From: Punica granatum
Lineage: Eukaryota; Streptophyta; Magnoliopsida; Myrtales; Lythraceae
Direction: 5' to 3'
NCBI RefSeq assembly: GCF_007655135.1
Contig: NC_045127.1
Span: 22,238,199-22,302,198, forward strand
DNA: 64,000 nucleotides
This document shows positions 33,602-47,285 of this stretch, one piece after another (position 1 is the stretch's first letter; every line of letters starts with the position of its first letter). Below the pieces are notes generated by a model. It made no database searches. It saw nothing but the letters and a program-made list of their open reading frames with translations, and was not told the origin of the DNA. A program made the translations under genes and the position numbers.

Positions 33602-36600
33602 TACACTATACGGACCCGAAGGAGTCGCCACTTATCGTTTTACGACCCGAAGGTCGAGGACCGATAAGTTACCTGGGTCCAGAGGTAGTGAAACACCTAG
33701 TTTTGCTAAGGCATTGGTCAGTGCGGAACCGAAAAGTCCGAGTTCAGGGGTTCACGTTACGTGCGGGTCTATATCCCTCACGCCCTTTCGGTGCTCTGGT
33801 TTGCTAGGCTTGCAATTTTATTTATTTATTGCGTGAATTAAGCTGTGCTCGGCTGACACGTTTTGACACCGCAAATTCGGTGAATTAAATAATGTCAGTT
33901 GAGAAACCGACAGAGAAGGAGACCCATATGTCGGAGAATCGGTTCACAATCTCGCGTTACAGTTCATCAAACCATGATGGTTGAATCCCTGCGTGAACCA
34001 GAACCGCGAGATCTTGGGTTTACTTTCCTTTGGGCAAACATTAAACCGATTTGAATGATTCGACTCTCGAACTGTTTGCTCACCGACTGAGATTCTTACA
34101 GAATGAATATACAAATTAAAATCCTTACGGATAGGGATGAATATGAGCCAAGTATCTTGATGAAGATGAGCCAATAAGCATTAATAAGATGGATGGGAAG
34201 TTGGAGTGTTGTCTTGAAAGACTTGGAGATATTTTGGTGCAAGTGTGCAAGAGAGCAAGAGAGGAGGGTTGGGGCAAGGGGCGGCTGCCCTTGGGCAACC
34301 TGTGGGTCCCACGACCCAAGAAGAAAAATCGGGAGAAAGCTCGGGTCTCGATTGGTCGCGCATTCGAAATTCGTGGTTCAAATTGAACGTCGAATTATCG
34401 ATATACACGAGAGAACGAATTTAATGAGCCCAAGATTGCCATTTTTCGTGAGAAAATGCTTCGTGTGGTCCCGAGGCTCGAGAGCCAGTTTCGTTCATTT
34501 TAAGAAATCAAAGCAAAGTTAACCGCTTCTGACAGCATATCTTGCATCTACATCCCACGTTGGCCATTTTGACATAAATTATAAGACAACGTGAATAGTT
34601 GACCCTTAAGCCGGTATAACAAATGTGGAGCCGGAGACGTTCTAGGAGGCCGAATCTGGATTTCTCATATTGCTTTCTGAGTTGCTCGGGCGATCCGAAG
34701 ATCACTGTGATTTCTGTTTGTCGAAAACGGACCTCTAAGGACTAGGAAAGCTGTCAGCACCCCATTTTTACTCACCATTCCAAACTACGATATCAGCAAT
34801 GGTCTAGACTATGACTTGAGCAGGAATACAGAAAATGGCTCGGCATAGTAAGAAATCACTATTCATCCTCAAGTCGGCAAAATTAAGTAGATAACATAGG
34901 CATATGACAGAAGGACTCCAGGGGTCACCAAAAAGCAACAAAGTGACTAGAGAGTTCAACAATGTCCAAAATCGGCATTTCCAGTGTACCACAAGGATAG
35001 TCCTATTTTTCGATAGTTCGCTCGACTGTCAGAAGAAAGCCAATATTGGACTTCAAAAATCCACATCAATGCCAAACAGATGAAAAGTGTCTTCAAACGC
35101 ATTTCGCAAATCATCTGCTCTATACAAAACAACTTTCTGTATACAAACAACTTTTCAGTTGAAGTCCAAAAATGTCGGTTTCTCGAAGAAAAGTTAATTC
35201 CAAATATCAGATGCGGCCATGCCCCACAGTCATACAGAGCACGAGCAGTGCTTCAGATTGTCTTTTGGAAGCCATACAGACACCCCGAATGACTTCCGAG
35301 CGACAAAACGGGCATACCCCTCTTCGGAAGAACATAACCCGAGACTGGTCTGACGGAATTACGACAAACGAAGTTCATACTGCATTGCCTTGAAAACTCC
35401 AGCGGACATTTGCAATTGGGCAAAACAGACAGCAAAACCCTTCTCGGTTTCCCGAGTAACCTCCGAGGAGTACAAAAGGCCATTTTTAGTGGAAATCCAT
35501 ATCCGGAGGTCCTCTTTGGGGAAACTTGACGCCGAATGCCTACATTATACAGTGCTAGCCTTCTCAAGGTTCAATGTGGAATCGTCGGAATGAATCACAC
35601 AACTCATCTAGACCCCCCGAGCAGTGTTTTAAGGGTCTCATATGCACTTTTCATGTCCTTAGAGACCTAATCTTGACAAACAGAGATCATGGGAATCTCC
35701 GGATCGCCCAAGCAACCCGGAGAGCAATCTGAGAAATCTAGTTTAGGCCTCCTAAGACATCTCCGGCTCCATATTTGCATTACCGGCTTAAGGGTCAAGT
35801 GCCCACGTAATTTGACAATTTATGTCAAAATGACCGATGTGGGATGCAGATACAAGATATGATGTCAGAAGTGGGTAACCTCACTCTTAATGCGTAAAAG
35901 GAGTAAAACCGGCTTCCGAGCCTCATGCAGGCATTTGGCAATTTCTCACGGAAAATGCCAATCTCGGACTCATTAAATATGTTTCCTTGTGTATATCGAC
36001 AATTCGACGTTCAATTCAAACCACGAACTTCGAATACGCGACCAACCGAGACCCGAGCTTTCTCCCGGTTTCTCCTCAATGCATTAGAAATTTCGGCTTC
36101 TTCTTCTTCAATGCAAGAAGCCAACTTGCCAACTTGCCATCTCTTAGCCAAAATATCTTAGAGAGGTTGAAGACAACACTCAACTCCTCATCAATGCTCA
36201 TCAATGTCTTATCTCTTCTTCATTAATGCAATGGAAGAAGATGAGGCTTGATATTTTCTTAATCAAACCGTCCAAGCTTAATCCAAGGGGTTAAGAGCAC
36301 TTGCTTTTGCTTAATTGCTCATTAGTTTTGCCAATAAATTGCCCAAAAGTGATTAAGTTAATCACTTCTCTTCTTACACACTCTCTCCAAGCTTTCTCCC
36401 TCAAGAAAAGCTCTCAACTCCATAGCCAAAACCAGCAAACTTCAATACTTCAAAACCAAGAGAGTAGAACCGAAGAAAACCCGAAGAAAGCTTTGAGTTC
36501 TTAAGTCGGAAGCCGATGTTCATCATCCCGACTTAAGTTCAAAATTTCTCAAATTCCATGGATCACATGTTTTGGACCCAAGGAGTTCATTTATGAACTT

Positions 36601-37861
36601 AGTTTTTTTGTTTGAAGTAATTTGTTCATCATTTTAGGTTGATTTCTTCATTTTGGGTGAAGGACATGCTCTCGATGAATAGTACACCCGTAGCAGCTCG
36701 CTGCCACGCATGCCCGCGCGTCCCCCTCGCGCTCGCGTACGCTCGCGCGCACCCGCGTACCCCCGCGGGCCTAATGTCCTCCCGCGCGCCCATCCTTGCC
36801 CGAACGTGCATCCTTTGCACCCGAGCACCCTTCCAAGCGTTCAACCGAGTCACCTGACTCTCGAACACTTCCCCGACTCTTTCCTCGTATTCCGAGGCTA
36901 GGTAAATCATTCTTGACTTAAAGAAGTTAGGGCTTTTTACATTTATTGCATGTTCATGGAGTTATATGGTGCACAAAGGATGTTCACTTGCAAGACTTCA
37001 TTTTTATGTATTTTTACATTATATCATGCATGTTTATCCTTAATTAACATGTCAACATGTCAACATGTCGGGAAACACTTGGATCGTAGTTAAGAAGAAC
37101 ATCCCGGCCCGAGAAAGGCAAAGAGCTCACAGGTTACACTTCAAAAGTGGTGGCCGAATGCTCTCTTGCCCTTTTCGGGTAAGGAACGATCTTCTTGACC
37201 CGATCTAAGTTCGATTCCCGAGTTTCATTGTACTTTCCACGTGCATGAAGTCGGTATTTGTTTTATCGATTCCTTAAATAACATGTTTGTGCGTGTTTGC
37301 ATGTTTGAATGCGTTATTCAAATCATGGCAATACCGACTTTAGTTTAATCGTGTCATTTATCGTGTTTGTCGTTTGAGCATGCGAGAAATGATTCGAAAT
37401 GAGACGGGGAAAACTCGTGGAACTTTATTCGGGCCATGGGACCTCTCGGCTCTCTATCCAAGGAGTAGTGGCCGAGAGCTTCATGGGCTTATTCGGGTTG
37501 CACGAGATTTTCTCTTCTCGTTTTAAGTCCGTTCTCGGCTTTTGTGTAATTTGCAATTTATATTATTGTCGCAATATCACATGAAAATGTCTTTTCTAAA
37601 CAAAACATGCATGGATTCGGGTATCAATGATTCATTCGGGTCCATTCGGTTACGACGGCAGTTTCGGTCATTGGACCAAATATCCTCGATCCTTACGGAA
37701 CCATCCTGGTCTTCGAGTCATGAATCGTTTTCATAATTAATGCATTTGGCATAACCCTTAAGCATTAATTCCACGAACGGGTTAATCGGGACGCTCACAC
37801 GGTTAATTCATTCAATTTAAATAACTTCGCACGAACTTGACATTAATTTGTGACTCGCGTC

Positions 37862-40800
37862 TGTCAGCACCCAATTTTGGTCCACCGGCTCCAGAGAGGC
37901 AAAATTGTCATTTTGCCACCCGTGAGGGAAGTATTTCTGATTAATTACTTGAGTATTCACGACCTTTTGGAAATAGCAAATTTTCTTAATTTAATTCCAA
38001 TTTTATGATTTTTTCAAAAAGAATACCATTTGGGACGTTTTCGAATTTCGAGTACATCGACGTTAATTTTCAAAATTCGAGACAAAATTCGAGATTGAAA
38101 ATAAATTCATTGCATAATATCGATCAACGAATTTTTCTGAGCACGAGGGCGGTCTCGAATTATTTTTCCGACGTTCGATCAAAAAGACATAATTTTCAAT
38201 TTTGTACGCGCGTCGAATTCAAAAAAAAAAAAAAAGAATGGTCAAACGGGGTTGACCCTGTTGCCCTTTTTCCTGTTCTTCTTCTTCCTCTATTCTCTTC
38301 ACGTTTTGCTTTCTTTTTTTCTTTTTTCTTCTTCTGGCAGGGACACGATCCCGTGACCCCGGCGCCGATTGAACCCGAGCCTGACCTCCCTCTGCACACG
38401 CCAACGTCTTCCTCTACACACGCCAACGGAATCGTGCACGCGCTCTCTCTCTCTCGGCTCTTTTGGAGAAAAACCCGCGGCTCGGGATTTGTTAAACGGA
38501 CGAACGAAAAAATCCCGGAGCTGGCCGATTCTCTCAAGGAAAAGAAATCTCCAGCTCACGAACAAAAGATCCTCTCAGCTCGCTTATTCTCGGGGAAAAA
38601 AAAAACGAAAAATCTCAGCTCAAAATGCTCGGAAAAACCCGGAGCTCGAGTTGGATTCAGGGGGGATTCTCTTCGGAAAAAAAGGACACCCGCAGCTCGA
38701 GTCTTGGGCGATTGAAAAAAACTCTCAGCTGGTTTTATCCTCTCGGACGCCCACAGCTCCCCGATCCCGGACACCGGCTGCTCGGCTCCTTGAACTCACT
38801 CGAAAAATTCCCTCAGCTCCGGCCCTCTCCTCCTCAATTCGTCCTCGGCTCTCCCTCGGCTCGCTCTTGCTCGAAGACTCTCAGCTCGTCCTCCTCACGC
38901 CCCCAGCTCACCGCGACCAGTCGCCACCGCCCCGAACCGCGTCCTTTCTCCTTGGTTTCTCCCTCGTTCTAACCGGGTCGATTTTCGTTTTTCTTGGGTC
39001 GCACGGGAGACACCCGTGAGCACTAGCAGCCCGGCTCGTGTCAACCCAGCCCAACCGGCGTCTAGCGGCCCAGCCCAATCGGCGTCCATCGGCCCAACCT
39101 AGTCCAAATTCCGTTCGGCCCAGTCCGAATTCCAGCGGCCCAGTCCAGCTCAGCCGGCCCAGTTCGGCCCATCACGGCCCGGCCTAATTCGTCCAACAGT
39201 TTTATTTTTATTTTTATTTTACAGAGAAGCCCCTCAACTTTCCGGACTAGGTAAATTCTCCACTTAGTGGCATGATTAGGGCTCCTTTCCTGAATATTAA
39301 TGCTTGCTTGATGGATATAATGTGAAATGAGTGTTCTTGGGTCGCGTGGGTGATCGGATTTGTCCCGAAATCGATTTTACGAACTTTCCATTTTGTCACA
39401 TTTCAGTCCAGAGGACGCATTTTATCTTTTTCAGATCTTCCCCGAACTCTAAAAATTATTTTCAATCAAGTCCCGCTCATTTTACTATTTTCCAATCAGT
39501 CCTTGAATTTTTCAGAATTTTTCAAGCATCCCAAAGAACTTTTCAAGTTGTTTCACTTTAGTCCCGGGGCCTTTTTCACCTTTTTCAGATCTGCCCCGAA
39601 TTTCAAAATTTCTTTTCAATCAAGTCCCAGTCATTTTACTATTTTCCAATCAGTCTTGAAATTCCCAGAATTTTTTTAAGCATCCCAAGGAACTTTCCAA
39701 GCTGTTTCAGTTTAGTCCTGGGGCCATTTTTTTCGTTTCCGGATCAGTCCAGATTTTCAAATTCGTTTCAAACAAGTCCTGGGATATTTTCAGTAATTTT
39801 TACATAGTCCCCAATTTTTCAGAATTTTCAAATTGGTCCCCGAAACTTCATCCGAATTTTCAAATCAGTCCCTGATCTTTTAAAATCGTTCAATTCAGTC
39901 GCCTTGGACATTTTCTAAAATATCCGACCCCTTCCTACTTGGATCACCCACCGACAATGTATGTACCCCATTTAAATATTTCATTTTGTAATTGTATACA
40001 ATGTGACCATGTCGGAAATTAATGTTTATTGGGCGGTCAACCAATGGCTATCTCGACGGCTCGAAATCTGTAGACTAAAGCATTCGGTAAGTTTTTAATT
40101 AACCTAAAATTCTACATACAGGATAATCCGGACGTTAAATTTGGCTACATTAAATCATTTGATTTCTTTAAATGGATTGCACGAATTGATTAATAATTTG
40201 TAATCACGTTGACAGTTCAAAAACTGTTAGTCATGCCCTTTTCAAAATTCACAATTTCAAAAGCACCGAGATACGTACAACGTAATCTTGATTTTTATGC
40301 ACACACATATTTACCGATTCAAGGGCATGATTACCGGTTCTTGTCCTACCGTGATTCTAGCGTAGGTTTGTGCATAGAATTGGTCAAAACATGGGAAAAC
40401 AAATTAATCACAAACTCAACTTAAATCAAACATGGGCAATAGTCAATTAGAGGGTTAGGTTTTTTTTTGGGTTTTAGGTGAAAATACTTTTAATCTGTAA
40501 AAGCCATATTATCACGATACAGAATAATTAAAAAACAACCCACACATTCGAGACTTGACTATGGACATCATGTCTGTCGGGTCCGTTAAAATAATGCCGG
40601 ATGCTACATACCCTATCCATCACCCCTTTTTGCTTGTTTTAAGGTAGGATTTGTATGCCAAGATACCTCGGGTAATAATCAGTTAATTCACGTAAATTCG
40701 GCGATAACAAAACCCCATTGATTGCTTATTTGAGCTTGCTTGTTACATCTTTTGCACTTGATTGTTATGCGGATCGAGCCTGATCCTTTAGGACTCGATT

Positions 40801-41423
40801 CACACTGGGTCCAACGCCCATAACCGTCGATCACGGGGTCCAATACCCCCATACACTGAGTGCGCATTTAATTTAATTTTCGGTCTTTTCCAAACTATAC
40901 GGTGAGAATGAGTGAAATCATGGCCGAATGCGAACCGACCGGGATTTAGTCATTGTAGCTTGTCTTTTATTTATTTGAGAGAACAATGTAAGGTTTTATA
41001 TTATACATATATTCATGTAAAATCTCGGTCAGAGAGTGGACGGTCAGAGTGTTTCTTCGAATTTACGGTGTCAAAACGCATAAGATGAGCGGAACTTAAT
41101 TAAGCGGTAATTAAATTAAAATGACAAGTTTAGACAAGTTAGAGTACCGAAAGGGCGTGTGGGATATAGGCCCACACGTAATAGAACCCCCGAATTCGGA
41201 ATTTTCGGTTTCGTACAGACCATTGCCTTAACATTTTAGGTGTACCCCGTACCCCTAGACCTGGGTAACTTGCCAGCCCTCGACCTTCGGGTCGTAAAAT
41301 GGCAAGTGGCGACTCCTTCTCACGTGCGTCCGTCGCGCGTCCCCGGGAAGGTGGACACTCCCAAGCCGCGTTGCATAGGCGCGCGCATGCGTGCCCCGAC
41401 GAGACGAAATTCGGGTGCGCACA
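37862..41423 (+). repeat. 5' LTR of C, 3.56 kb
   Basis: TGTCAGCACCC...GGGTGCGCACA. A 154-bp tandem duplication (units at 39431 and 39585, starting TCAGATCT) lies in the middle. A region at 38220-39200 rich in CAGCTC(G/C) and CGGCCCAG words is GC-rich. The final 200 bp (GACCTTCGGGTCGTAAAATGG, GCCCCGACGAG) are shared with the solo LTR at 23824 and with A and B. Confidence 0.88.
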
Positions 41424-41426
41424 GCT

Positions 41427-41445
41427 TGGCGACTCCACTGGGGAC
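41427..41445 (+). promoter_or_regulatory. Primer binding site, tRNA-Arg
   Basis: TGGCGACTCCACTGGGGAC, three bases after the LTR end, complements the 3' end of plant tRNA-Arg with one mismatch. This primer is typical of Tat/Ogre-lineage Ty3 elements and places the whole family. Confidence 0.82.
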
Positions 41446-42088
41446 ACTTAGAGGGTTCGGGCTCGTTCTCGCTTGCTTTGTTTGCTTATTTATTTACCGC
41501 TTTCTGCAATTTTCCGCTTATCTACTTTACGCATTTTTATTTATCGCATGCACATTGCATATCATACTAGCTTCAGGTACCTACGGATCGCGTCCCACGA
41601 TCGATTTTAGGAAACACAGGTTAGATAGGGGTTCCGAGTAAGGGCACGGTTGGACCGTCGATTAGGCCCCCAAAGATCCCCGCTCGATTTCAAGGAATTG
41701 ACACCCTTGAGTCGGGAGCCCCCATCCTTACGTAGCACGATCCCTGTAGTACTAAAACCATGCATTCTGCAGGAGTTCCACGCCATCATCCAACCCGACT
41801 CCAACAACAGCCCTTGAGTCGGCCTGCGCGTCAATTTGAATCTTTTCTGTTCTTGAGAGAGATGTGCGATGTATACTATTCATTAAGCCGTGGGCATTTT
41901 TTATTTTTTGCATGCATGCATCATCCAATTTCAAAATTAGAGTGTCATTTGTATTGACTAGTCTTAAATTGATTTTCCTTTCATCTTGGTAAGGGATGTC
42001 ACGCCCGGTCTCCTGCCCGCGCCTCGACAGAGTCACACCACCGCTCGAGGAGATTACCCGTATATGAAGAGCATTACGCCCAGTCAAC

Positions 42089-43486
42089 CGCCGTTACATC
42101 TCTACATTCGTAGGGGATATCCCTTTGCTGGCTACTCGGCAAGTTGATTGGAATTTCCTCGAAGCCGCCATCGCATTCTGAAACCCAAGTCGCACTGTCT
42201 TCGACATACAGGGTACCGAGCTCACGCCAACCATCGAGGAGTATCGGACACTTATCGGTTGAACCGCAGTTGTCCACGGCATTGTAGAACCCAACTTCCA
42301 CACCGCCCGATCAACCCTAGTCTCACGCCTACTCGGGGTTCCCACGACTCGTTTGAATGCTGAACTCGCATACTCCGGCAGCACGGAGATTGCAATCGAG
42401 AAACTCCTCTTTTTTATTGAGTCCCGAGCGCATAGGGTCCAGGGGGATTTTCTTCGAAAAGATTTATGTCATGATGTTCTATTGCTAATTTTTGGGACCC
42501 TCTTATTCCCTCGCTCGCATAGTCTCATCGATGCGGCCTTGGCCAGCGTTGTCCTCCAAGTGGTCGGAGGGCGTGGTTATGAGGTAGCCCTCGTGGCTGA
42601 GACCATCCGGTCCCTCGACCGCGTCTTGAGAACATGCGACCAAAGGATAAGAGGATCCCCTATGCTTTTACAAATTTGGCTCCAAAGTCACGCAAACCCT
42701 CTGCGTCTGGTACGCTCGATTATGTATTTTAATGGTCCAAAGTCAATTATTTATCGGTTGCTACCCCTCCTGCGTGTGGAAGAACGTAAGGTCTCTGAGT
42801 GGATCAAAATTTTTCGTGAAATAGCACCTAGGGGCTTCAAATGGTGTGCCGCGTGGATGCCACTCGGACCCATGGCCCTTAGGTGTCCTGATTTTTATGG
42901 AGTCCCACTCATGAGTCATGCGGGGTCCACCACTTATTTTCCGGCGCGAGTAGTGAGGCAGCTCGGTGGCTTACAGACGGTCTCCGAGGATACGACGCGA
43001 ACTAGATTTGAACATACTTGGCGGGAGGATCAGACACCCGCAGATCGCTAAAGTAACGTCGAACAGATCCTGGATGCGTGGCGAACTGTGATTACCGAGC
43101 TTCCATACTTCCCCGAGCATTCGACCCTTGATGAGCGAGATTTCCAGGCTACAGAAGAATACATCCTTCGCTTCTACTGATGGGGTCCAGCAGCACACGA
43201 GGATCTCGTCAACTCTCCGCGAGTCGGAGATGGCGGGTCACCCGGCTTAACTCCCACTCTGAACATGGCCATCCAAGCCGAGCTCACTCATCTCAGAGCC
43301 GAAAGAGATCGTCTTCGTCGAGAAGTCGCAGAGAGGGACGAGCAACTTGTTGATCAGCGCCAACTACAGAGAGAGCTCGCCCAGACCCGTGTCGAGCTAC
43401 AGAGGCGCGATCAAGAATTGGCATGAGCAAACGCCGCTTTGGAGAGGTCCAGGAAAAGGGCTCGCGGGGGTCCATATACACCCTAG
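42089..43486 (+). pseudogene. DUF7745-like protein with C-terminal coiled coil, broken by stops
   Basis: One phase runs from ~42089 to the TAG at 43484-43486. It resembles the plant DUF7745 (Girdin-like) family that travels with long-LTR elements: VDWNFLEAAIAF and LTPTIEEYRTLIG in the N-terminal part (42143-42259), then VVGGRGYEVALVAETIRSL, SPMLLQIWLQSH, ERKVSEWIKIFREI and the WMPLGP segment. After stops at 43049 and 43178 comes a coiled coil at ~43258-43440 (ELTHLRAERDRLRREVAERD). Further stops at 42179, 42260 and 43424. All stops are TGA or TAA explainable by one C-to-T or G-to-A change. Function of the family unknown. A DNA- or RNP-binding role for the element is only a guess. Confidence 0.75.
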
Positions 43487-44099
43487 GATAGACACCCCTG
43501 CCAGACCCTCAAACTAGGACTTTCCATGGCGATGGTTGCTTGCTCTCCGAGCGCTGTGGAAAATCGACTTAGGACTTCAATTTCAAAATTTGCATTGTAC
43601 TTTGAACCATCCTAGTCAATATGAATGACCGCATTAGTATTTTCAAAACTCATGCATCGCATGTATTCTGTTTATTTATTATTTTGCAGCTACCACGCAT
43701 TCCCACATGACAGATCGCGTCACTAGGTGTCGTGCGAGCACATCTCTCCCTGCCCGTGCCGAATCTTCAGCATATGTCCCTCGATGCACTTGCACGACGC
43801 CCACCAGGCCAGTTCGCTTCCCCACACTCTTGCATTGAAATCCTAAACAGTTTATGCTCTTTCATTGTTTTTTTTTCCCATTGTAGGAAATTCCCAACAA
43901 GAAGATAGCCTGAATACTGAGCGACCACAATTGAGACAACAAACGTCTCTCATCCAGCTCCTTGGGATCTCAATACTAAGTCCCCATCCTTGCTCCACAA
44001 AGCAAGACCGCAAGAAAAATCAGAGTCACCACTTTGCAGTGCCCTGCACTTTTCCTCAACATTGACCTTTGCTTTTGCATCTCTTGCACTTTCTTATCA

Positions 44100-44370
44100 A
44101 ACATGCATTTACTGCATTGGGCTTTGGCCCACATCGGGCTCCGGCCTCGCATTTACTGCATCGGGCTTCGAGCTCGCTTTTGGGTTTTGGCCCCGCATCG
44201 GGCTTCGGCCCCACTTTTGGGTTTCGGCCCCATCTTTGAGCTTCAGCCCCATATCGGGCCTCGGTCCTGCATTTACTGCTTTAAGGCCCCGGCCCAGCGT
44301 TTACTGCTTTTGGGCTCCAGCCCAGCATTTACTACATTCAGGTTTTGACACCTCACATTTATTACTTTCA
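44100..44370 (+). repeat. Hairpin repeat array 1 (TTTACTGC + GGGC..GCCC)
   Basis: Degenerate units of about 28 bp: a constant part TTTACTGC(A/T)TT followed by an inverted repeat such as GGGCTTCGGCCC, GGGCTTTGGCCC or GGGCTCCAGCCC. In RNA these form 4-bp GC stems, some closing a UUCG tetraloop. About 10-12 hairpin modules. Located ~0.6 kb after the DUF7745 frame. Confidence 0.7.
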
Positions 44371-47285
44371 GGCTCATCTGAAATCCAAAATCGACTTGGA
44401 TTAAAATTCATCCAAGCGATACACTGATGAGCAAGTCTAATCCTTTCGCTGCAAAGACCGGAAGTGACAGCTCCACAAGCAGAGCAAGACCCAACTCTCG
44501 ATCGCAGGAGATACCAGCACGATCATGCTTCTGATCAAAAATGGATCTCATCCACCTCTGTTGTGGTCGCCGATTGAATAGGGGGCAATATGTGCAGTCT
44601 CCTTTAAACTCTCTTTTGCTTTAATTTAAATGCATTCCCACAAATGGGCTCTCGACATGAACAAATCCTTCAATGGAGCATTAGAACAGTTTTTGCAACG
44701 CCCTATTAGTTCTGTCAGACCTGTTTGACTCGCTTGTCCTCATGGGACCTGACTCCTTGAGCCTTCCCTAGGACGATTGCGCATGCTTACTCGCAACTAG
44801 GGAAAATATGCTTTTGTGACCTTTAGTCACGGTCTAACCACTCCATAGTAGTGATGACTAGATTCCCAGAAACAAATGTCACCTACACGTGGCACCCCAT
44901 GGGTTGCGCGCAGGACAAAAAGGGATTTTCCTATGGGACCACCTAATATTTCTTACCACATATTTCCCGCATAATCGCCTAATGCATTGTCTTCTTTGTC
45001 ATCCTTCATAGGGGCACATTGACCACAGGCAAAGAACGATGCACGAGTTCACACTTCCTTGAGAACTTGTCTCGGACCCTTTCCTTATACTTTGACGAGG
45101 GAAGTGTCCGACGATGAGGTACCCCCTATGAAGTCGAAAACAAGGACAATCGAGCGAATCACTCAGTATTGATGCAACCGTCTTCCTCGAACATCCAGTG
45201 GCTTCAACAGCGTGCACCCTCCAAGAGACACGCGCTGTAAAGAACAACAAGAGATAATCGGAGACATCACACCAGGCGCCTACCACGGGCCACTTCAACA
45301 AATAAAGACCGGGGCATCCCCGTTCAACATTCGCGTCGAGACAACCTCGGTTCCCTATTCCACATTGGGCAATTTGACATTTTCTTTTCCTAGACAACAG
45401 GGAAAATTCACAAGTAATGCTTGCAAGGGCAAATGACACGGAGTTCGACTTCCGAGTGCGCGAGAGTCAAACTTCCAAGAAAGCCGGTCCTCACAAAATA
45501 GGGCTAGTAACACACAACAAGTCTCCACGAGGCGAAGCACACCAAAGCGGCCTCGGCGATGCAAAATCGTGAAGTTTCAAACAAAGACATGGGGTACAAA
45601 ACAAACCCTAGTTGCAAGAAAAAAAAACAGAGCAAAAAAGAAGCGGGAAAAACCCGCCAATGTAGAGAGAGAGAAAAGACGCGGAAAAACCCGCCAATGA
45701 ACAAAACAAGGCACCGCCGAGATTTAAAACTCCGGTATCGCCAATCTTGAAAAATCAGCAAACCCCGACAAAAGGGGAGCAGCAGACACAACCCCTCGAC
45801 GGAGACAGAAAACAATGCACTCGGAGGTTGAATCCTTCGAAACCTTCGCCCTTGCAAACTCGAGAGATAAAAGAATCGAGCCCGCTAGTTCGAAAACCCC
45901 TTTTGGGGCTGCCTAGGCAAAAGCTAAGGTAAAAGAGAGGCATGACCGGAAACCCTTTGGGGCGGTCGTGGCAAAAGGAGAGCTCTTCCCCTTTAGGTTG
46001 AGAGGTGCGACCCGAGGTGGGTGACCGTAGCAAAAGGAGAGCAAAATGAGAGATAGATAAAATTGACCCCCTAGTCTCTCACACATCGTGCGGACTAGGG
46101 ATCCTCAATGGAAGTGGCCAGATTATCTACTCCAACATGATCCTCGATCAGCCCTCCAACACAGCTCAACCGTCCAACGCGGATTCCTCCTCAAGCACAG
46201 TGGGCAAACCGAGCATGCTATCCAAACAGTTTGATACAGCCTACACAACAGAAGAACAGAGGAAAAAGGGTACATCTCGCTACAGGCGTGAACTCGTATA
46301 TCCTTTTAGCCTGGGGCAACGCGTTCCCCCAAGCTTTCTCTTTTCTGTTTGTCTTTGCATAACTCCAGAATGGGTCACAGCCACCCTTCAGCAGGCTACC
46401 ATAAAGCCGAAATCCCAGACATTCCTTTCTGAGGTCTAGTCATAGCATTCTGGAAATGGTCAGACCGAGTCTGATCAAATCTGGGCAAAAAAATCCCCAT
46501 GCGGGTTACAAATGCAGTCGCCTTATGGCACCCCGATGAGAAGGGTCCAAAGCTGACAAGCGTGTTAAACAAACGGTAGAGCTGGTAGGGCATCGTCGAG
46601 GAAGTCTCGATATGCCCATGCATGGCTAACGGGAACCCCTGGAGGCCTCGTATCTAGGCCTCCAAGAACGGGACCTACTTGCACTGTCAAAGCAAAAATC
46701 TTCATAGGTTGCTCAGGGACCCGAAACTGAAGATATGCGTATTACGACATTTTCATGCTTACCTGTGTCCATCACTTGTTAGTATTTGTCTTATGATCTA
46801 CTAGTAATGCCAGGATCACAGGTATCACAAGCATCGCAAGAACTACGGCATACTCTGATCCCCAGTCCAAGAGGGTACGTAGGCGCTCTCAGAGCTCGAA
46901 TCCCGCATCGCTAGACACCGGTCCCTAGCAAATGAACAACCACCCAACCAGCAACGAGCAACCGCCTTGCAAGCAAAAATCCCATTGGCGAGACTAGGGC
47001 ATTCCCAGCAAGCAATCGCTTCAGCGGCGAGACTAGCTGCCAGCAAGAGTAACAAACAATCGATCCAACAGCAGGGTCGGCTTCTGGCAGATTAGACGCA
47101 CAACCACCCGAGGGGCAAAGCGGGCCTCCAGCAAAGCACAACCACCCCGACGGCAATGCAAGCCACGCCTACCACTACACCATCCCAACAAAGCCACGAC
47201 CCAATGCCAAGCGCCCCTCTTCAGCGCCCCGCACCATTCCCTAACACTAGTTGTTGCTTCTACATTCCCTGCATTTTCGCATCAT
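44371..47285. other. Internal region of C without recognised genes
   Basis: About 2.9 kb with short frames on both strands and no domain. Repeated AACCCGCCAA(T) units occur near 45653-45700, and short runs of GGCAAAAGGAGAG near 45970 and 46030. It probably corresponds to untranslated or decayed internal sequence. Confidence 0.5.

Noticed and set aside
36629..36910. Arg/Ala-rich ORFs on both strands
   Set aside because: Artefact of the GC-rich block; no stops by composition and no domain.
38005..38715. 236-codon ORF with Ser/Lys/Arg-rich sequence
   Set aside because: It lies inside the C LTR, has no domain, and overlaps similar-sized frames in other phases; GC-rich composition explains it.
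41240..41641. 133-codon ORF across the LTR end and primer site of C
   Set aside because: It reads through the LTR boundary and the primer site, with no domain; similar frames occur in each related LTR end.
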